Part shown: piece by piece, positions 24,555 to 33,663 of the stretch | Position numbering within the stretch: the stretch's first letter is position 1 | Layout of the letters: the number at the start of each line of letters is the position of its first letter | DNA from: Desulfomicrobium macestii | GTDB lineage: Bacteria; Desulfobacterota; Desulfovibrionia; Desulfovibrionales; Desulfomicrobiaceae | Direction: 5' to 3' | Length of the DNA: 59,164 bases | Assembly: GCF_014873765.1 (NCBI RefSeq) | Contig: NZ_JADBGG010000029.1 | Span: 1 to 59,164 of the forward strand | Program-made: the position numbers and the translations under genes | Notes under the pieces: generated by a model | The model's database searches: none | What the model was told of the DNA's origin: nothing | The model's input: the letters and a program-made list of their open reading frames with translations, nothing else

Positions 24555-24593
24555 AAAAAAGGCCCATGCGCGTGAAGTGCATGGGCCTTTTTT
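24555..24593. terminator. Bidirectional terminator
   Basis: A 9-bp perfect stem GGCCCATGC/GCATGGGCC with a 9-nt loop, flanked by AAAAAA and TTTTTT. It serves both the lap operon (plus) and the dnaA-like gene (minus). Confidence 0.9.
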
Positions 24594-24626
24594 GTGCATC
24601 GTGATGCGGGACAGACTGCTGAAAAA

Positions 24627-25976
24627 TCAGGCCTGGAGCTGATTGATCGTGCGGGCCAGCTGGTTGCCAAGAGAGGTCTTGCGGGTAACTTCCTGCTCAA
24701 CGGAGGCGATGCCCTTGATGACCGTGGAATGCTTGCGATTGAAACGGCGGCCGATGTCCATGAGGGACAGGTCAGTGTGCTTGCGCGCAAGGTAGAAGGC
24801 CGTGTTGCGAGCGATGACCCGGTCCCGCTTGCGGCTCTTGGAACGCAGGTCGTCAAAGCCGAACCCGTAGGCCTGGCAAACGAAGCTGATGATCTTGTCG
24901 AGATCTATGGAGGCGCTGTCGAGATTGTAGTTCTGGAGTATCTCCCAGGCCAGATCCATGGTGATGTCCATGTTCAGGAGCTTGGCCTTGAGGATGATGT
25001 TCTTCAGGCAGCTCTCAAGCTGGCGGACATCGGTCTTCATCCTGTTGGCCAGAAGCTCGGCCACGCTGCCCGGCATGCTAACCTGCGAAGCCTGCGACTT
25101 GGCCTGGATGATGCCCATGCGGGTCTGATAGTCGGGCTTGTCGATGACGGCCATGAACCCCTGTGCGAAACGGGAGAGCAGGTTGGCGTCGATGTCGGAC
25201 AGTTCGCGGGGCAGAAACGTGCTGGTCATGACCACCCGGCGCCCCTGATTCTGGAGCGATTTCAAGGTGTTCAAAAGCTCATCCTGCATTTTCTCCTTGC
25301 CCTGGAAGAAATGCACGTCTTCAAGCAAAAGCAGATCCACGTTGGTTCTGAAACGGGCCTTGAACTGCTCCACGGCCTTGGCCTTGATGGCCATGACCAA
25401 TTGCGAGGCAAACTCCTCGCCGCTCAGGTAGCAGACGCGCAGGTGCTGCCGGTTGGTCTGCCGGGCGATCTCGCTGCCGATGGCCTGGGCCAGATGGGTC
25501 TTGCCGAGGCCCGGCGCGGAGCACAGGAAAAGCTGATCCGACCCCTGCACGTCCTGACAGAAACTGCGCGATGCGACATAGGCGAGATTGTTGCAGGGTC
25601 CGACGATGAAGTCGTCAAAATCATGCCGCCAGTTCTGCACGGTCTGAGTAGGCAGGGCGTGAGCCATGGGCAGGCCCATTTGGCGGGTGATGATCTTTTT
25701 GGCGGGCGCGGGCTGAACATGCACGGCCGCGGGCGCATCAGCCTGGGCGGAACAGATCTCGATGGTCGGCGCAAAGCCAAGGGTCTCGGCGGCCGCATCC
25801 TTGATCTTGCCAAGCATGCGTTCCCGGACCCATGTGCACACAAAGGAATTGGGCGCACAAAGGACCAGGGTGTCGTTATCAAGACATCCCTGCAAGGGTT
25901 TGATCCAGAGCTGGTAATGGCCCGGAGTGAGGTTCTTCTCAAGAGAAAGTGAAATGTGATGCCATGCGTCAATCAT
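24627..25976 (-). CDS. dnaA: DnaA-family protein, probable second DnaA paralogue
   Basis: A 449-aa replication-initiator-like AAA+ ATPase. The N-terminal domain starts MIDAWHHISLSLEKNL. Walker A is GLGKTHLAQAI, Walker B LLLLEDVHFFQGK, and SRF of the arginine-finger region is kept. The C-terminal DNA-binding domain reads LMDIGRRFNRKHSTVIKGI where standard DnaA has a GGRDHTTVLHA-like signature, so the box-recognition residues D and T are changed to K and S. The gene is not next to dnaN or gyrB but to thyX and the ruv genes, so it is probably not the main oriC-linked copy. Start chosen at the ATG at 25976 by family length; a TTG at 26048 would add 24 unsupported residues. It may bind other sites or act in regulation. 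Confidence 0.85.
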   Translation of the reverse strand: MIDAWHHISLSLEKNLTPGHYQLWIKPLQGCLDNDTLVLCAPNSFVCTWVRERMLGKIKDAAAETLGFAPTIEICSAQADAPAAVHVQPAPAKKIITRQMGLPMAHALPTQTVQNWRHDFDDFIVGPCNNLAYVASRSFCQDVQGSDQLFLCSAPGLGKTHLAQAIGSEIARQTNRQHLRVCYLSGEEFASQLVMAIKAKAVEQFKARFRTNVDLLLLEDVHFFQGKEKMQDELLNTLKSLQNQGRRVVMTSTFLPRELSDIDANLLSRFAQGFMAVIDKPDYQTRMGIIQAKSQASQVSMPGSVAELLANRMKTDVRQLESCLKNIILKAKLLNMDITMDLAWEILQNYNLDSASIDLDKIISFVCQAYGFGFDDLRSKSRKRDRVIARNTAFYLARKHTDLSLMDIGRRFNRKHSTVIKGIASVEQEVTRKTSLGNQLARTINQLQA

Positions 25977-26579
25977 GGGAACGGTTTCTAGCCAAGCGAC
26001 AGCCCTGCGACAACTCCGGTATAACCAGCCAGTCGCGACTTGGCCCAACTCTTTCTATACAGGATAACGCTCTAAAATAATTAAACTTCCTTCTTATGCA
26101 TTGCTTTTGTGGCTCTGACGCGAAGCTGTCATTGTCCCGCAAGACCGGGGTTCCCGAGTTGTCAACACTTAATTTTAAACATCAGAGGAAAACTTTTAAA
26201 CAGCACCTAAAAAATTATCTCCTATTTTCGCCTATTTTCTTTAAATTTTGATTTTCCAATTTAAAGTCGTGAAAGTTCCGAGGCTTCCAGCATCTACTGA
26301 CAAACATGAAATATATTATACTTAAATATTAGTATAAAATATTAATTACAAGGTAGGGTCGTTTTTTTCCCATCTCTGAAAGTATCCCGGTACGGGATGA
26401 AAAATAGACACAAAAACTCCGAATTTCCTGCATCAAACTGACAAAATGGGGATTAACTCTTCCTAGACCTTGTTTCCAAGCCATCCCACGATTCTGTCGG
26501 ACATTTCCTCACATCCCCCCAAAAAAAAAGGGCACGTTTCTTGAACATGCCCTTAAGTACTCTCAAGCAGTATAAAAGA
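25977..26579. other. AT-rich intergenic region upstream of the dnaA paralogue
   Basis: A stretch of 603 bp without a credible gene. Bases about 26190-26360 are strongly AT-rich. It contains the inverted repeats TTATACT-N8-AGTATAA (26316-26337) and ATCCCG-GTA-CGGGAT (26384-26398). I found no clear consensus DnaA box (TTATNCACA). It must carry the dnaA-paralogue promoter; an origin-like or autoregulatory role is speculative. Confidence 0.5.
26521..26554 (-). terminator. Terminator after thyX
   Basis: Minus strand: AAGGGCA, loop, TGCCCTT followed by a run of T residues, 26 bp after the thyX stop. Confidence 0.85.
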
Positions 26580-27260
26580 TCAGAAAAGGCGGGCGGCGGC
26601 ACCCTGGGATTCCAATTCGGCGAGGGGTTCGGCAAAACGCTCCCCTAAATCATCGAAGAGCAGGGGAATGCGCTGCTGAAAAGCGCTCATGAGCGGGAGC
26701 ATGACCTGGCGCATCTGAGGATGGGCGGCCTTGTCGCAACGCAGTTTGAAAATGTGCCGCCATTCCCGGATGTTGGCCGTGGTCACGATCTCGGTCTTGA
26801 GGCTGTTGGGCAGGACGCTTCTGGCCTCCTGGGCCGTGGCCCCGGCATCCACCAGGCGCAGGTAGGCGTCCTCGCAAGCCTGCATGGCGGACAGCCACAC
26901 CGCGTAGCGGGCGTCATCCTCGGCCCAGAAAAAAGGACGGATCACGGTGATTTCGCTGCCGAACTTGTCCTGGGCGTAGTTGGCGTAGCGGGTGCTTTCC
27001 TGGGAGAATGCGCACAGGCGGTGGCGGACCAGTTCGTGGGTTACCCCCCTGTCGCAGACGATGCGCACCGTGACGCTGATATGCTCCAGCACACTGTCAT
27101 GACCCAGACGCACGATGCGGGAGAGAAGCTTGCGGGCCGAATCCGGACTGGCCTTGTCCTCGGACTTGTAACATGTCCGCGCGGCCAGTTCGAGGTGACT
27201 CAGGACAAACTCGCCGTCGGGCAGGTGCATGAAGGAAAAACTAGGATCAATGACTTTCAT
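26580..27260 (-). CDS. thyX: Flavin-dependent thymidylate synthase ThyX
   Basis: A 226-aa enzyme making dTMP from dUMP with methylene-tetrahydrofolate, FAD and NADPH. The ThyX signature RHRLCAFSQESTRY (RHR-X7-S form) is present near residues 80-95, and the length is typical. The ATG at 27260 is preceded by GAGGAG. It is the last gene of a minus-strand run with ruvB upstream, separated by about 100 bp, and is followed by a terminator. Confidence 0.95.
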   Translation of the reverse strand: MKVIDPSFSFMHLPDGEFVLSHLELAARTCYKSEDKASPDSARKLLSRIVRLGHDSVLEHISVTVRIVCDRGVTHELVRHRLCAFSQESTRYANYAQDKFGSEITVIRPFFWAEDDARYAVWLSAMQACEDAYLRLVDAGATAQEARSVLPNSLKTEIVTTANIREWRHIFKLRCDKAAHPQMRQVMLPLMSAFQQRIPLLFDDLGERFAEPLAELESQGAAARLF

Positions 27261-27363
27261 GGCTCCTCGCTGGGCTAAGGTGATGACAGGTCAAAAAAGA
27301 GATGCCGGACAGAACCCACGGCCGGGGCATTGTCCTTGCCGCCTCAAAAAAGCACCCCCCGGA

Positions 27364-28338
<975 letters not shown>

Positions 28339-28339
28339 G

Positions 28340-28936
28340 CTACTTGGCGGCAAAAATCTTCAAGGCCTGCCGGATGGCGCTGCCCGCATCCAGATCAGGC
28401 TCGTTTTCGAACACGGTTCGTACCACCTCGTCCACTTCATGCCGCCCATAGCCAAGCGATACCAGAGCCGCCGCGCAGTCCGAAACGGCCGAGACCACTG
28501 GCGCGGTCCGTCCCGGACCGAGGGACGGCCGGGCCACAAGCTTGTCTTTCAGATCAAGGAGCAGGCGTTTGGCCGTCTTGGCGCCGATGCCGGGCACGCG
28601 GGTCAGGGCGGCCACATCCTCGCGGGCAATGCATGCCGCAAGCTCCGCGACATCGTAACAGCCAAGCATGGCCAGTGCCGTCTTGGGCCCGAGCTTGGGC
28701 GCGCCAAGCAGGGTCACGAAGGCCTGCCGCTCCTCCCAGGAGGTGAAACCATAAAGGATGAGCGCGTCCTCGCGGACCAGGGTATGGATGAAAAGCCGGG
28801 CCACTTCGGCCCCGGAGCCAAGGACGGACAGCCCTTGCGTGGTCAGGTGCACCTGATAGCCCACGCCCCCTGCCGTAAACAGGACGCAGGACTCTTCATC
28901 GCGGCGCAGGATTGTTCCTTCAAGGTAGGCTATCAT
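28340..28936 (-). CDS. ruvA: Holliday junction DNA-binding protein RuvA
   Basis: A 198-aa subunit that binds four-way junctions and loads RuvB. An N-terminal OB fold ([16 protein letters not shown]), tandem helix-hairpin-helix motifs ([10 protein letters not shown] and [17 protein letters not shown]), and a C-terminal RuvB-binding helical domain ([16 protein letters not shown]) are visible. Order ruvC-ruvA-ruvB with 9-bp or smaller gaps indicates one operon. Confidence 0.96.
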   Translation of the reverse strand: MIAYLEGTILRRDEESCVLFTAGGVGYQVHLTTQGLSVLGSGAEVARLFIHTLVREDALILYGFTSWEERQAFVTLLGAPKLGPKTALAMLGCYDVAELAACIAREDVAALTRVPGIGAKTAKRLLLDLKDKLVARPSLGPGRTAPVVSAVSDCAAALVSLGYGRHEVDEVVRTVFENEPDLDAGSAIRQALKIFAAK

Positions 28937-28945
28937 GTGTGGGAG

Positions 28946-29491
28946 CTATAGACGAGTTGACCCGTCTTGACCAGTAGTCCGGCCCGGGGTCTGGCCGGCG
29001 CTGACGGCAGCCATGAACCGAAAATGGTTCAAATGGCAGATGGCCAGGGCCAGGGCGTCTCCCGCATCCTCGGCCCAGTCTGGCCGAACGCCCAAGAGCT
29101 GGCCGACCATGAACGAGACCTGGCTTTTCTCCGCCCGCCCCGCACCGACCAGGGACTTCTTGACCAGGGTGGGCTCGTACCCGAAGACCTCCACCCCATG
29201 CACGCCGCAGGCGGCCAGCACTGCTCCCCGCGCCTGGCCGAGCTTCAGGGCCGAGGCGGAATTGCGGGCGAAGAAGACATTCTCCACGGCCACGGCGCTG
29301 GGGGCGTGGACGCCGAGAAGCTCGGAGATGCGCGCGTACATGAGGCCAAGGCGCGTGCTCATGGCCTCTTCGGAGGGACGCACCACACCCGCTTCCACCA
29401 GGGACAAAACCCCGGACCGCTCCCGCACAAGGCCGTAGCCCATGCAGCGAGATCCGGGGTCGACGCCCAGGATGATGCGTTCGACTGCCAT
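28946..29491 (-). CDS. ruvC: Crossover junction endonuclease RuvC
   Basis: A 181-aa resolvase that nicks Holliday junctions. The acidic catalytic residues lie in the expected places: ILGVDPGSRCMGYG (Asp), VAVENVFF (Glu), and EDAGDALALAICH (Asp-Asp near the C-terminus). The C-terminal about 20 residues after the fold are extra and variable. It starts 9 bp after yebC ends, with a weak ribosome site overlapping the yebC stop, so coupling is likely. Confidence 0.95.
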   Translation of the reverse strand: MAVERIILGVDPGSRCMGYGLVRERSGVLSLVEAGVVRPSEEAMSTRLGLMYARISELLGVHAPSAVAVENVFFARNSASALKLGQARGAVLAACGVHGVEVFGYEPTLVKKSLVGAGRAEKSQVSFMVGQLLGVRPDWAEDAGDALALAICHLNHFRFMAAVSAGQTPGRTTGQDGSTRL

Positions 29492-29500
29492 GCGGCCGGG

Positions 29501-30241
29501 CTACATCTCCGCCAGGAGTTCAGCCGGCAGCTCGAAATTGGCGTACACGTTCTGGACGTCATCGTTGTCGTCCAGCGCGTCATAGAGTTTCATGACCTTG
29601 CGGCCGGTCTCGACATCGACGGCCACCGTGGTCTGCGGGATGCGGTTCAGCCCCGCGCTCATGATCTCGATGCCCGCCGCCTCGAAAGCGCTTCTGGCGT
29701 TATGGAAATCCTCGGCCGCGCACAGAACCTGCCAGGAATCGTCGTCATCGAGCACGTCCTCGACGCCGCCCTCAAGCCCGGCTTCAAGAAGTTGGTCCTC
29801 GGTGTACTTTTCCTTGTCGAAGGCAAAGACGCCTTTCGTGTCGAACATCCAGGCCACGCAACCGGCCGCGCCCATGGAGCCGCCGTTCTTGCTCAGGATG
29901 TGGCGCACTTCGGCCACGGTACGGTTCCTGTTGTCCGTGACCGCCTCAATGAGAATGGCCACGCCGCCAGGAGCGTATCCTTCGTACATGATCTCTTCGA
30001 GGGCCTCGGAAGCCAGCTCGCCCGTACCCTTCTTGATGGCCGTCTCGATCTTGTCCTTGGGCAGGTTCACGGCCTTGGCGGCGTCAATGGCCGCACGCAG
30101 GCGGGCGTTCATGTCCGGATCGCCGCCGCCCTTGGCCGCCAGAATGATCTCCTTACTGACCTTGGTGAACATCTTGCCGCGCTTCAGATCCTGGCGTCCC
30201 TTGCGGTGCTGGATATTCTTCCATTTACTATGTCCTGCCAT
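29501..30241 (-). CDS. yebC: YebC/PmpR family transcriptional regulator
   Basis: A 246-aa protein of the TACO1/YebC family, known as DNA-binding regulators and, in recent work on the family, translation factors. The N-terminus [18 protein letters not shown] is the family hallmark, and the acidic end is typical. The start at 30241 has GAGGATT just upstream; the longer frame to 30430 is inside rlmE and is not real. Position next to ruvC is a common arrangement in bacteria. Confidence 0.95.
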   Translation of the reverse strand: MAGHSKWKNIQHRKGRQDLKRGKMFTKVSKEIILAAKGGGDPDMNARLRAAIDAAKAVNLPKDKIETAIKKGTGELASEALEEIMYEGYAPGGVAILIEAVTDNRNRTVAEVRHILSKNGGSMGAAGCVAWMFDTKGVFAFDKEKYTEDQLLEAGLEGGVEDVLDDDDSWQVLCAAEDFHNARSAFEAAGIEIMSAGLNRIPQTTVAVDVETGRKVMKLYDALDDNDDVQNVYANFELPAELLAEM

Positions 30242-30260
30242 ACAATCCTCCAAAAAAAAG

Positions 30261-30875
30261 TTATGCGGGCGGGGCCTCGCTGGCCGCGGGAACAAAACCC
30301 AAACCCAGGATGAATATTTCCTTGCTCTCCGCCCGGCTGCTTTTGGGCTTGAACATGCCGACCTTGGCGAAACGGACTTTAAGAGACTGCACAAAGGGCT
30401 GCACGTCCGGACCTTCGAAAACCTTGGCAATGAAGGTGCCGCCGGAAACCAGCCATTCCTCGGCCACGCCGAAGGCCGCCTCCACCAGCTGGATGGAGCG
30501 GGCCTGATCAGTGAACTTGGAACCCGTCGTCTTGGGGGCCATGTCGCTCATGACTACGTCGAAAGGGGCAAGCGCCTGCAAATGCCCGAGAAAAAGAGGA
30601 GTGCGGGCAAAGATGTCTTCCTGCAGGAAAGTCACCTGTTCCGGGAAGCGGGTATCCGGCATGTTCAGGTCGATGCCCAGCACCCGACCGCCCGCGCCGA
30701 CGCGTTCGGCGGCGTAAAGGGTCCAGGAACCGGGGCAGGCTCCAAGATCAAGCACTTTCTGGCCCTGGCGCAAGAGCTTGTGCGCCTTGTCCATTTCCTG
30801 AAGCTTGTATACGGAGCGGGCAGGATAATTGTCCTGCTTGGCCTTTTTGAAATAGTAATCGCGGTATTGTTTCAT
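30261..30875 (-). CDS. rlmE: 23S rRNA 2'-O-ribose methyltransferase RlmE (FtsJ/RrmJ)
   Basis: A 204-aa SAM-dependent methyltransferase for U2552 of 23S rRNA. The SAM motif [11 protein letters not shown], catalytic Lys in [11 protein letters not shown], Asp in [12 protein letters not shown], Lys in [10 protein letters not shown] and a late Glu complete the K-D-K-E set. The start ATG at 30875 is at the head of the minus-strand run. The divergent glycosyltransferase begins 47 bp away, so both promoters must lie in or beside this short gap. Confidence 0.94.
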   Translation of the reverse strand: MKQYRDYYFKKAKQDNYPARSVYKLQEMDKAHKLLRQGQKVLDLGACPGSWTLYAAERVGAGGRVLGIDLNMPDTRFPEQVTFLQEDIFARTPLFLGHLQALAPFDVVMSDMAPKTTGSKFTDQARSIQLVEAAFGVAEEWLVSGGTFIAKVFEGPDVQPFVQSLKVRFAKVGMFKPKSSRAESKEIFILGLGFVPAASEAPPA

Positions 30876-30922
30876 GCTTTTATGACCGGGGCAGCATCCC
30901 GACCACCCAAGCGAGCGCCTTC

Positions 30923-32437
30923 ATGCCAGCCAGACCCATACGTGTAAAGTTGAAAAACGAACTGGGGATTTCTACATCGCTCCCCGCAGGAGAGCAATAT
31001 CTTCATCTCCATGGCGAAGGCGAGGACCTGCTCATCACCTGTCCCGGACCGGAACCCGGCCTCTGCGCCCGTCATACGGGCGGCAGGGGCCGCGTCATGC
31101 TGCTGCGCGTGCCGCAGATCGAAGGCCAGATGCCCGAGGCCTGGCATGCGGCCCTGCCTTCCGACTGGGAAGAAGTCACCCTCGCGCAGGCGCACAGCCT
31201 GCTGCCTGGCATGCGCGTGCTCCATTACGCCCCGGCAAGCCGCCTCTTTCCTTCCATTTTCGCGCCCCTGATGGCCAGGATCGACCCTGCCCCGCCGATC
31301 CCGCCCGCCAGCAATCTCTGGCTGCCCGGACCAAAAAACGCCCTTATCATCCCGGAACTGGCCCATGCGGCCAAGGACCTGGGTCTTGATTCCAGGCGCC
31401 TGCCGGCAAGCCTCTCGCCTCAAGACCTGCGCCGTCTGCTGGATCAGGAGCGCCCAAGCCTGTTTCTGAGCGTCAACTTCCACGGCCTGGACCCGTACGG
31501 GGAAAATCAGGCCCTGCTGCAGGCCGCGGGCGTTCCCATGGCCGTATGGTGCGTGGACAACCCGCTGCACCTGCTTACCGGCCAGAAGAATCAGCTCTGG
31601 AAAGACGTGACATTATACGTCACCGACGACTGGTTCGTCGAGCCCCTGCGCGGCATGGGCGCAGACGTGCGGCATCTGCCTCTGGGCGCGAGCCCGCGCT
31701 TCTTTGCCCCCGGGCGGCCCTGCCCTTCAGGAAACGACCTGACCTTTGTCGGCCGCTCGGCTTTCCCGGACAAGGACCGCTTCTTCGCGGCCTGCCGCAT
31801 CCCGCAGGAGCTGGAAAAAAGGGCCCTGGCCATGGCCGGGCGGGAGGCCCATTTCGGATGGTGGAGCCGGCATCTGCCTGAACTTGCGTTGTGGCCCGGA
31901 AACGACGTGCGGATCATCGGCCTTGGCGCGGAAACGGCTTCGGCCGCCTGGCGGCGGGAATGTCTCGCCGCCCTTGCGAAAGAAATCGACCTGACGATTG
32001 TCGGCGACGAGCAGTGGCAAGCCCTGCTGCCCGGAACCAGCATCCAGCCCCCCGTGGACTACTACTCGGGGCTGGCCGATACATACCGCAACGCGTCCTT
32101 TTCCCTGAACCTGACCAGCCTGCTCCTGCCCCAAGGCCTGACCCAGCGCCATTTCGACGTCTGGGCCTGCGGCGGCTTCCTGCTCACGGACAACACGCCC
32201 GGCATGAATATTTTTCCACGGGAACTGGCCCAGGCCGTGACCTTCAGCTCACCGAAAGAAGCGGCGGAACTCCTGCGCGCCCTGGCCGCCGACCCGAAAC
32301 GCAAGGAAGATCTGCGCCGCGCCTGGCAAATGCATGTCCTGGAAGAGCATGGCTATTGCCGCAGGCTGGCAAGCATCACGCGCGATATCATCCCCTCATC
32401 CTCGACCACGGAGAATCCATGCAGCCCCTGGACGTAA
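30923..32437 (+). CDS. CgeB-like glycosyltransferase (DUF3880 / GT1-like)
   Basis: A 504-aa protein that looks like the CgeB-type family: an N-terminal Rossmann-like half (LFLSVNFHGLDPYG, WCVDNPLHLL), a central DLTFVGRSAFPDKDRF segment, and a C-terminal GT-B half with NASFSLNLTS, LTQRHFDVWACGGFLLTDN and ELAQAVTFSSPKE. Such enzymes transfer sugars to proteins, spores or polysaccharides in different bacteria; the acceptor here is unknown. It overlaps the following GT2 gene by 19 bp, so the two are probably one pathway. Assignment to flagellin or surface glycans is only a guess. The start ATG has only a weak ribosome site. Confidence 0.8.
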   Translation: MPARPIRVKLKNELGISTSLPAGEQYLHLHGEGEDLLITCPGPEPGLCARHTGGRGRVMLLRVPQIEGQMPEAWHAALPSDWEEVTLAQAHSLLPGMRVLHYAPASRLFPSIFAPLMARIDPAPPIPPASNLWLPGPKNALIIPELAHAAKDLGLDSRRLPASLSPQDLRRLLDQERPSLFLSVNFHGLDPYGENQALLQAAGVPMAVWCVDNPLHLLTGQKNQLWKDVTLYVTDDWFVEPLRGMGADVRHLPLGASPRFFAPGRPCPSGNDLTFVGRSAFPDKDRFFAACRIPQELEKRALAMAGREAHFGWWSRHLPELALWPGNDVRIIGLGAETASAAWRRECLAALAKEIDLTIVGDEQWQALLPGTSIQPPVDYYSGLADTYRNASFSLNLTSLLLPQGLTQRHFDVWACGGFLLTDNTPGMNIFPRELAQAVTFSSPKEAAELLRALAADPKRKEDLRRAWQMHVLEEHGYCRRLASITRDIIPSSSTTENPCSPWT

Positions 32438-33573
32438 GCCTGATCACATATACCTATAATGACGGCCATTTTGTCGACGGCCTTCTGGATGAGATTCCCA
32501 GTTGGACGCATCGCCCCTCGGAAATAGTCATCTTCGACGACGGATCTTCCACTCCGTATTCTCCACCGTCCACCACCATCCCCACCCGGGTGTTTCGGCA
32601 CGACACCAACCGCGGCATAACCGTGACAAAACATGAAGCCATCTCGGCAGGATCTTCCCCCTTCCTCCTGGCCATGGACTGCGACACCAGGATTTCGCCA
32701 AACTGGCTTGAAACCAATCTGGCGCACGTTCAGCAGTCGGATATCGGCATGGTTTCGGGCCCGGTCATCTACTTGTCTGGCAACGATCTCGTGTCCAGAT
32801 TCCAGCGGTATTTCGGCGACAATCACAATCTGGAAATAACGGGACCAGTCGATTTCATCCCGGGAAACGCGTTTCTGATGCGCCGGGAAATCTGGGAACA
32901 GTGCGAAGGCATGGCGGGCCACCATCGCAACGTTTGCGAAGATCATTTCTTGTGTCAAAAGATCAGGCAACGGGGCATGAAATTGTGGATCGATGCCAAG
33001 GCCAGGGCACGACAAATCAGGCGCATCAATAGAATTGCGATGCTCAAGCGCTATTGGAAATGGTGCCATGCCCCCATCAAAAAAGAAGCGGAACAACAGC
33101 AGGACATCCCGAGGTATCTCCAGCACGCACTGATAACACCCCATGCCGACAGACTGAAATTTTCCATTGAACGTGAAGAGCTTTTGTTCATCTACATCGA
33201 GATGCTCTATGCCAGCTTCATTGTCCTGGACGTATTGGACCACTTGATTCTCAATAATCGCCAGGCATCCGTCCAGAAAGCCGCCTGGTGGTCCGAGCTT
33301 TCCAGTATCGTCAGGCAATACCCGCTCATGTACGCGCTTCTTCGTTCAGACCTGGCCCAACTGGGACAGACGCCGGTTCCGGGATGGGAGCCGAGTCAAC
33401 GAAATCCATGGTCGCAAGCATTCGAAGCGTTGCGGGCGATAGAACCCAGCGGGGTATATGACTGGCTTAACAGGTCGGGAGTACCGTCCATGCTCGCCGA
33501 GGAAGAATCCTTGAACTATGATTTTTCATTTTACGAGGACGAACTCTTTTGCCCATCTACGCGCCGAAGCTGA
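32419..33573 (+). CDS. Family 2 glycosyltransferase
   Basis: A 384-aa GT-A enzyme. Motifs are VSLITYTYNDGHFVDG, IVIFDDGSS, the metal-binding DCD in LLAMDCDTRISPNW, GNAFLMRREIW, and a catalytic ED in VCEDHFLCQKI. The C-terminal 150 residues are not recognised. The start ATG at 32419 has GGAG 6 nt upstream and overlaps the end of the preceding glycosyltransferase. The open frame extends further upstream in the other gene's antiphase, but that extension lacks GT sequence. Sugar donor and acceptor are unknown. Confidence 0.85.
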   Translation: MQPLDVSLITYTYNDGHFVDGLLDEIPSWTHRPSEIVIFDDGSSTPYSPPSTTIPTRVFRHDTNRGITVTKHEAISAGSSPFLLAMDCDTRISPNWLETNLAHVQQSDIGMVSGPVIYLSGNDLVSRFQRYFGDNHNLEITGPVDFIPGNAFLMRREIWEQCEGMAGHHRNVCEDHFLCQKIRQRGMKLWIDAKARARQIRRINRIAMLKRYWKWCHAPIKKEAEQQQDIPRYLQHALITPHADRLKFSIEREELLFIYIEMLYASFIVLDVLDHLILNNRQASVQKAAWWSELSSIVRQYPLMYALLRSDLAQLGQTPVPGWEPSQRNPWSQAFEALRAIEPSGVYDWLNRSGVPSMLAEEESLNYDFSFYEDELFCPSTRRS

Positions 33574-33605
33574 GCAGCAAAACGCATCATCGGCGCGGCG
33601 CAAAT

Positions 33606-33647
33606 AAAAACTTCCGCCGGGAAATTTCGCGGAATTCTGGCGGGAAG
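33606..33647 (-). terminator. Terminator after the GGDEF gene
   Basis: Minus strand: CTTCCCGCC pairs with GGCGGAAG (one bulge), followed by TTTTTATTTG. It lies 17 bp past the minus-strand stop and between convergent genes. Confidence 0.55.
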
Positions 33648-33663
33648 ATCCCCAAAAAGGCAA

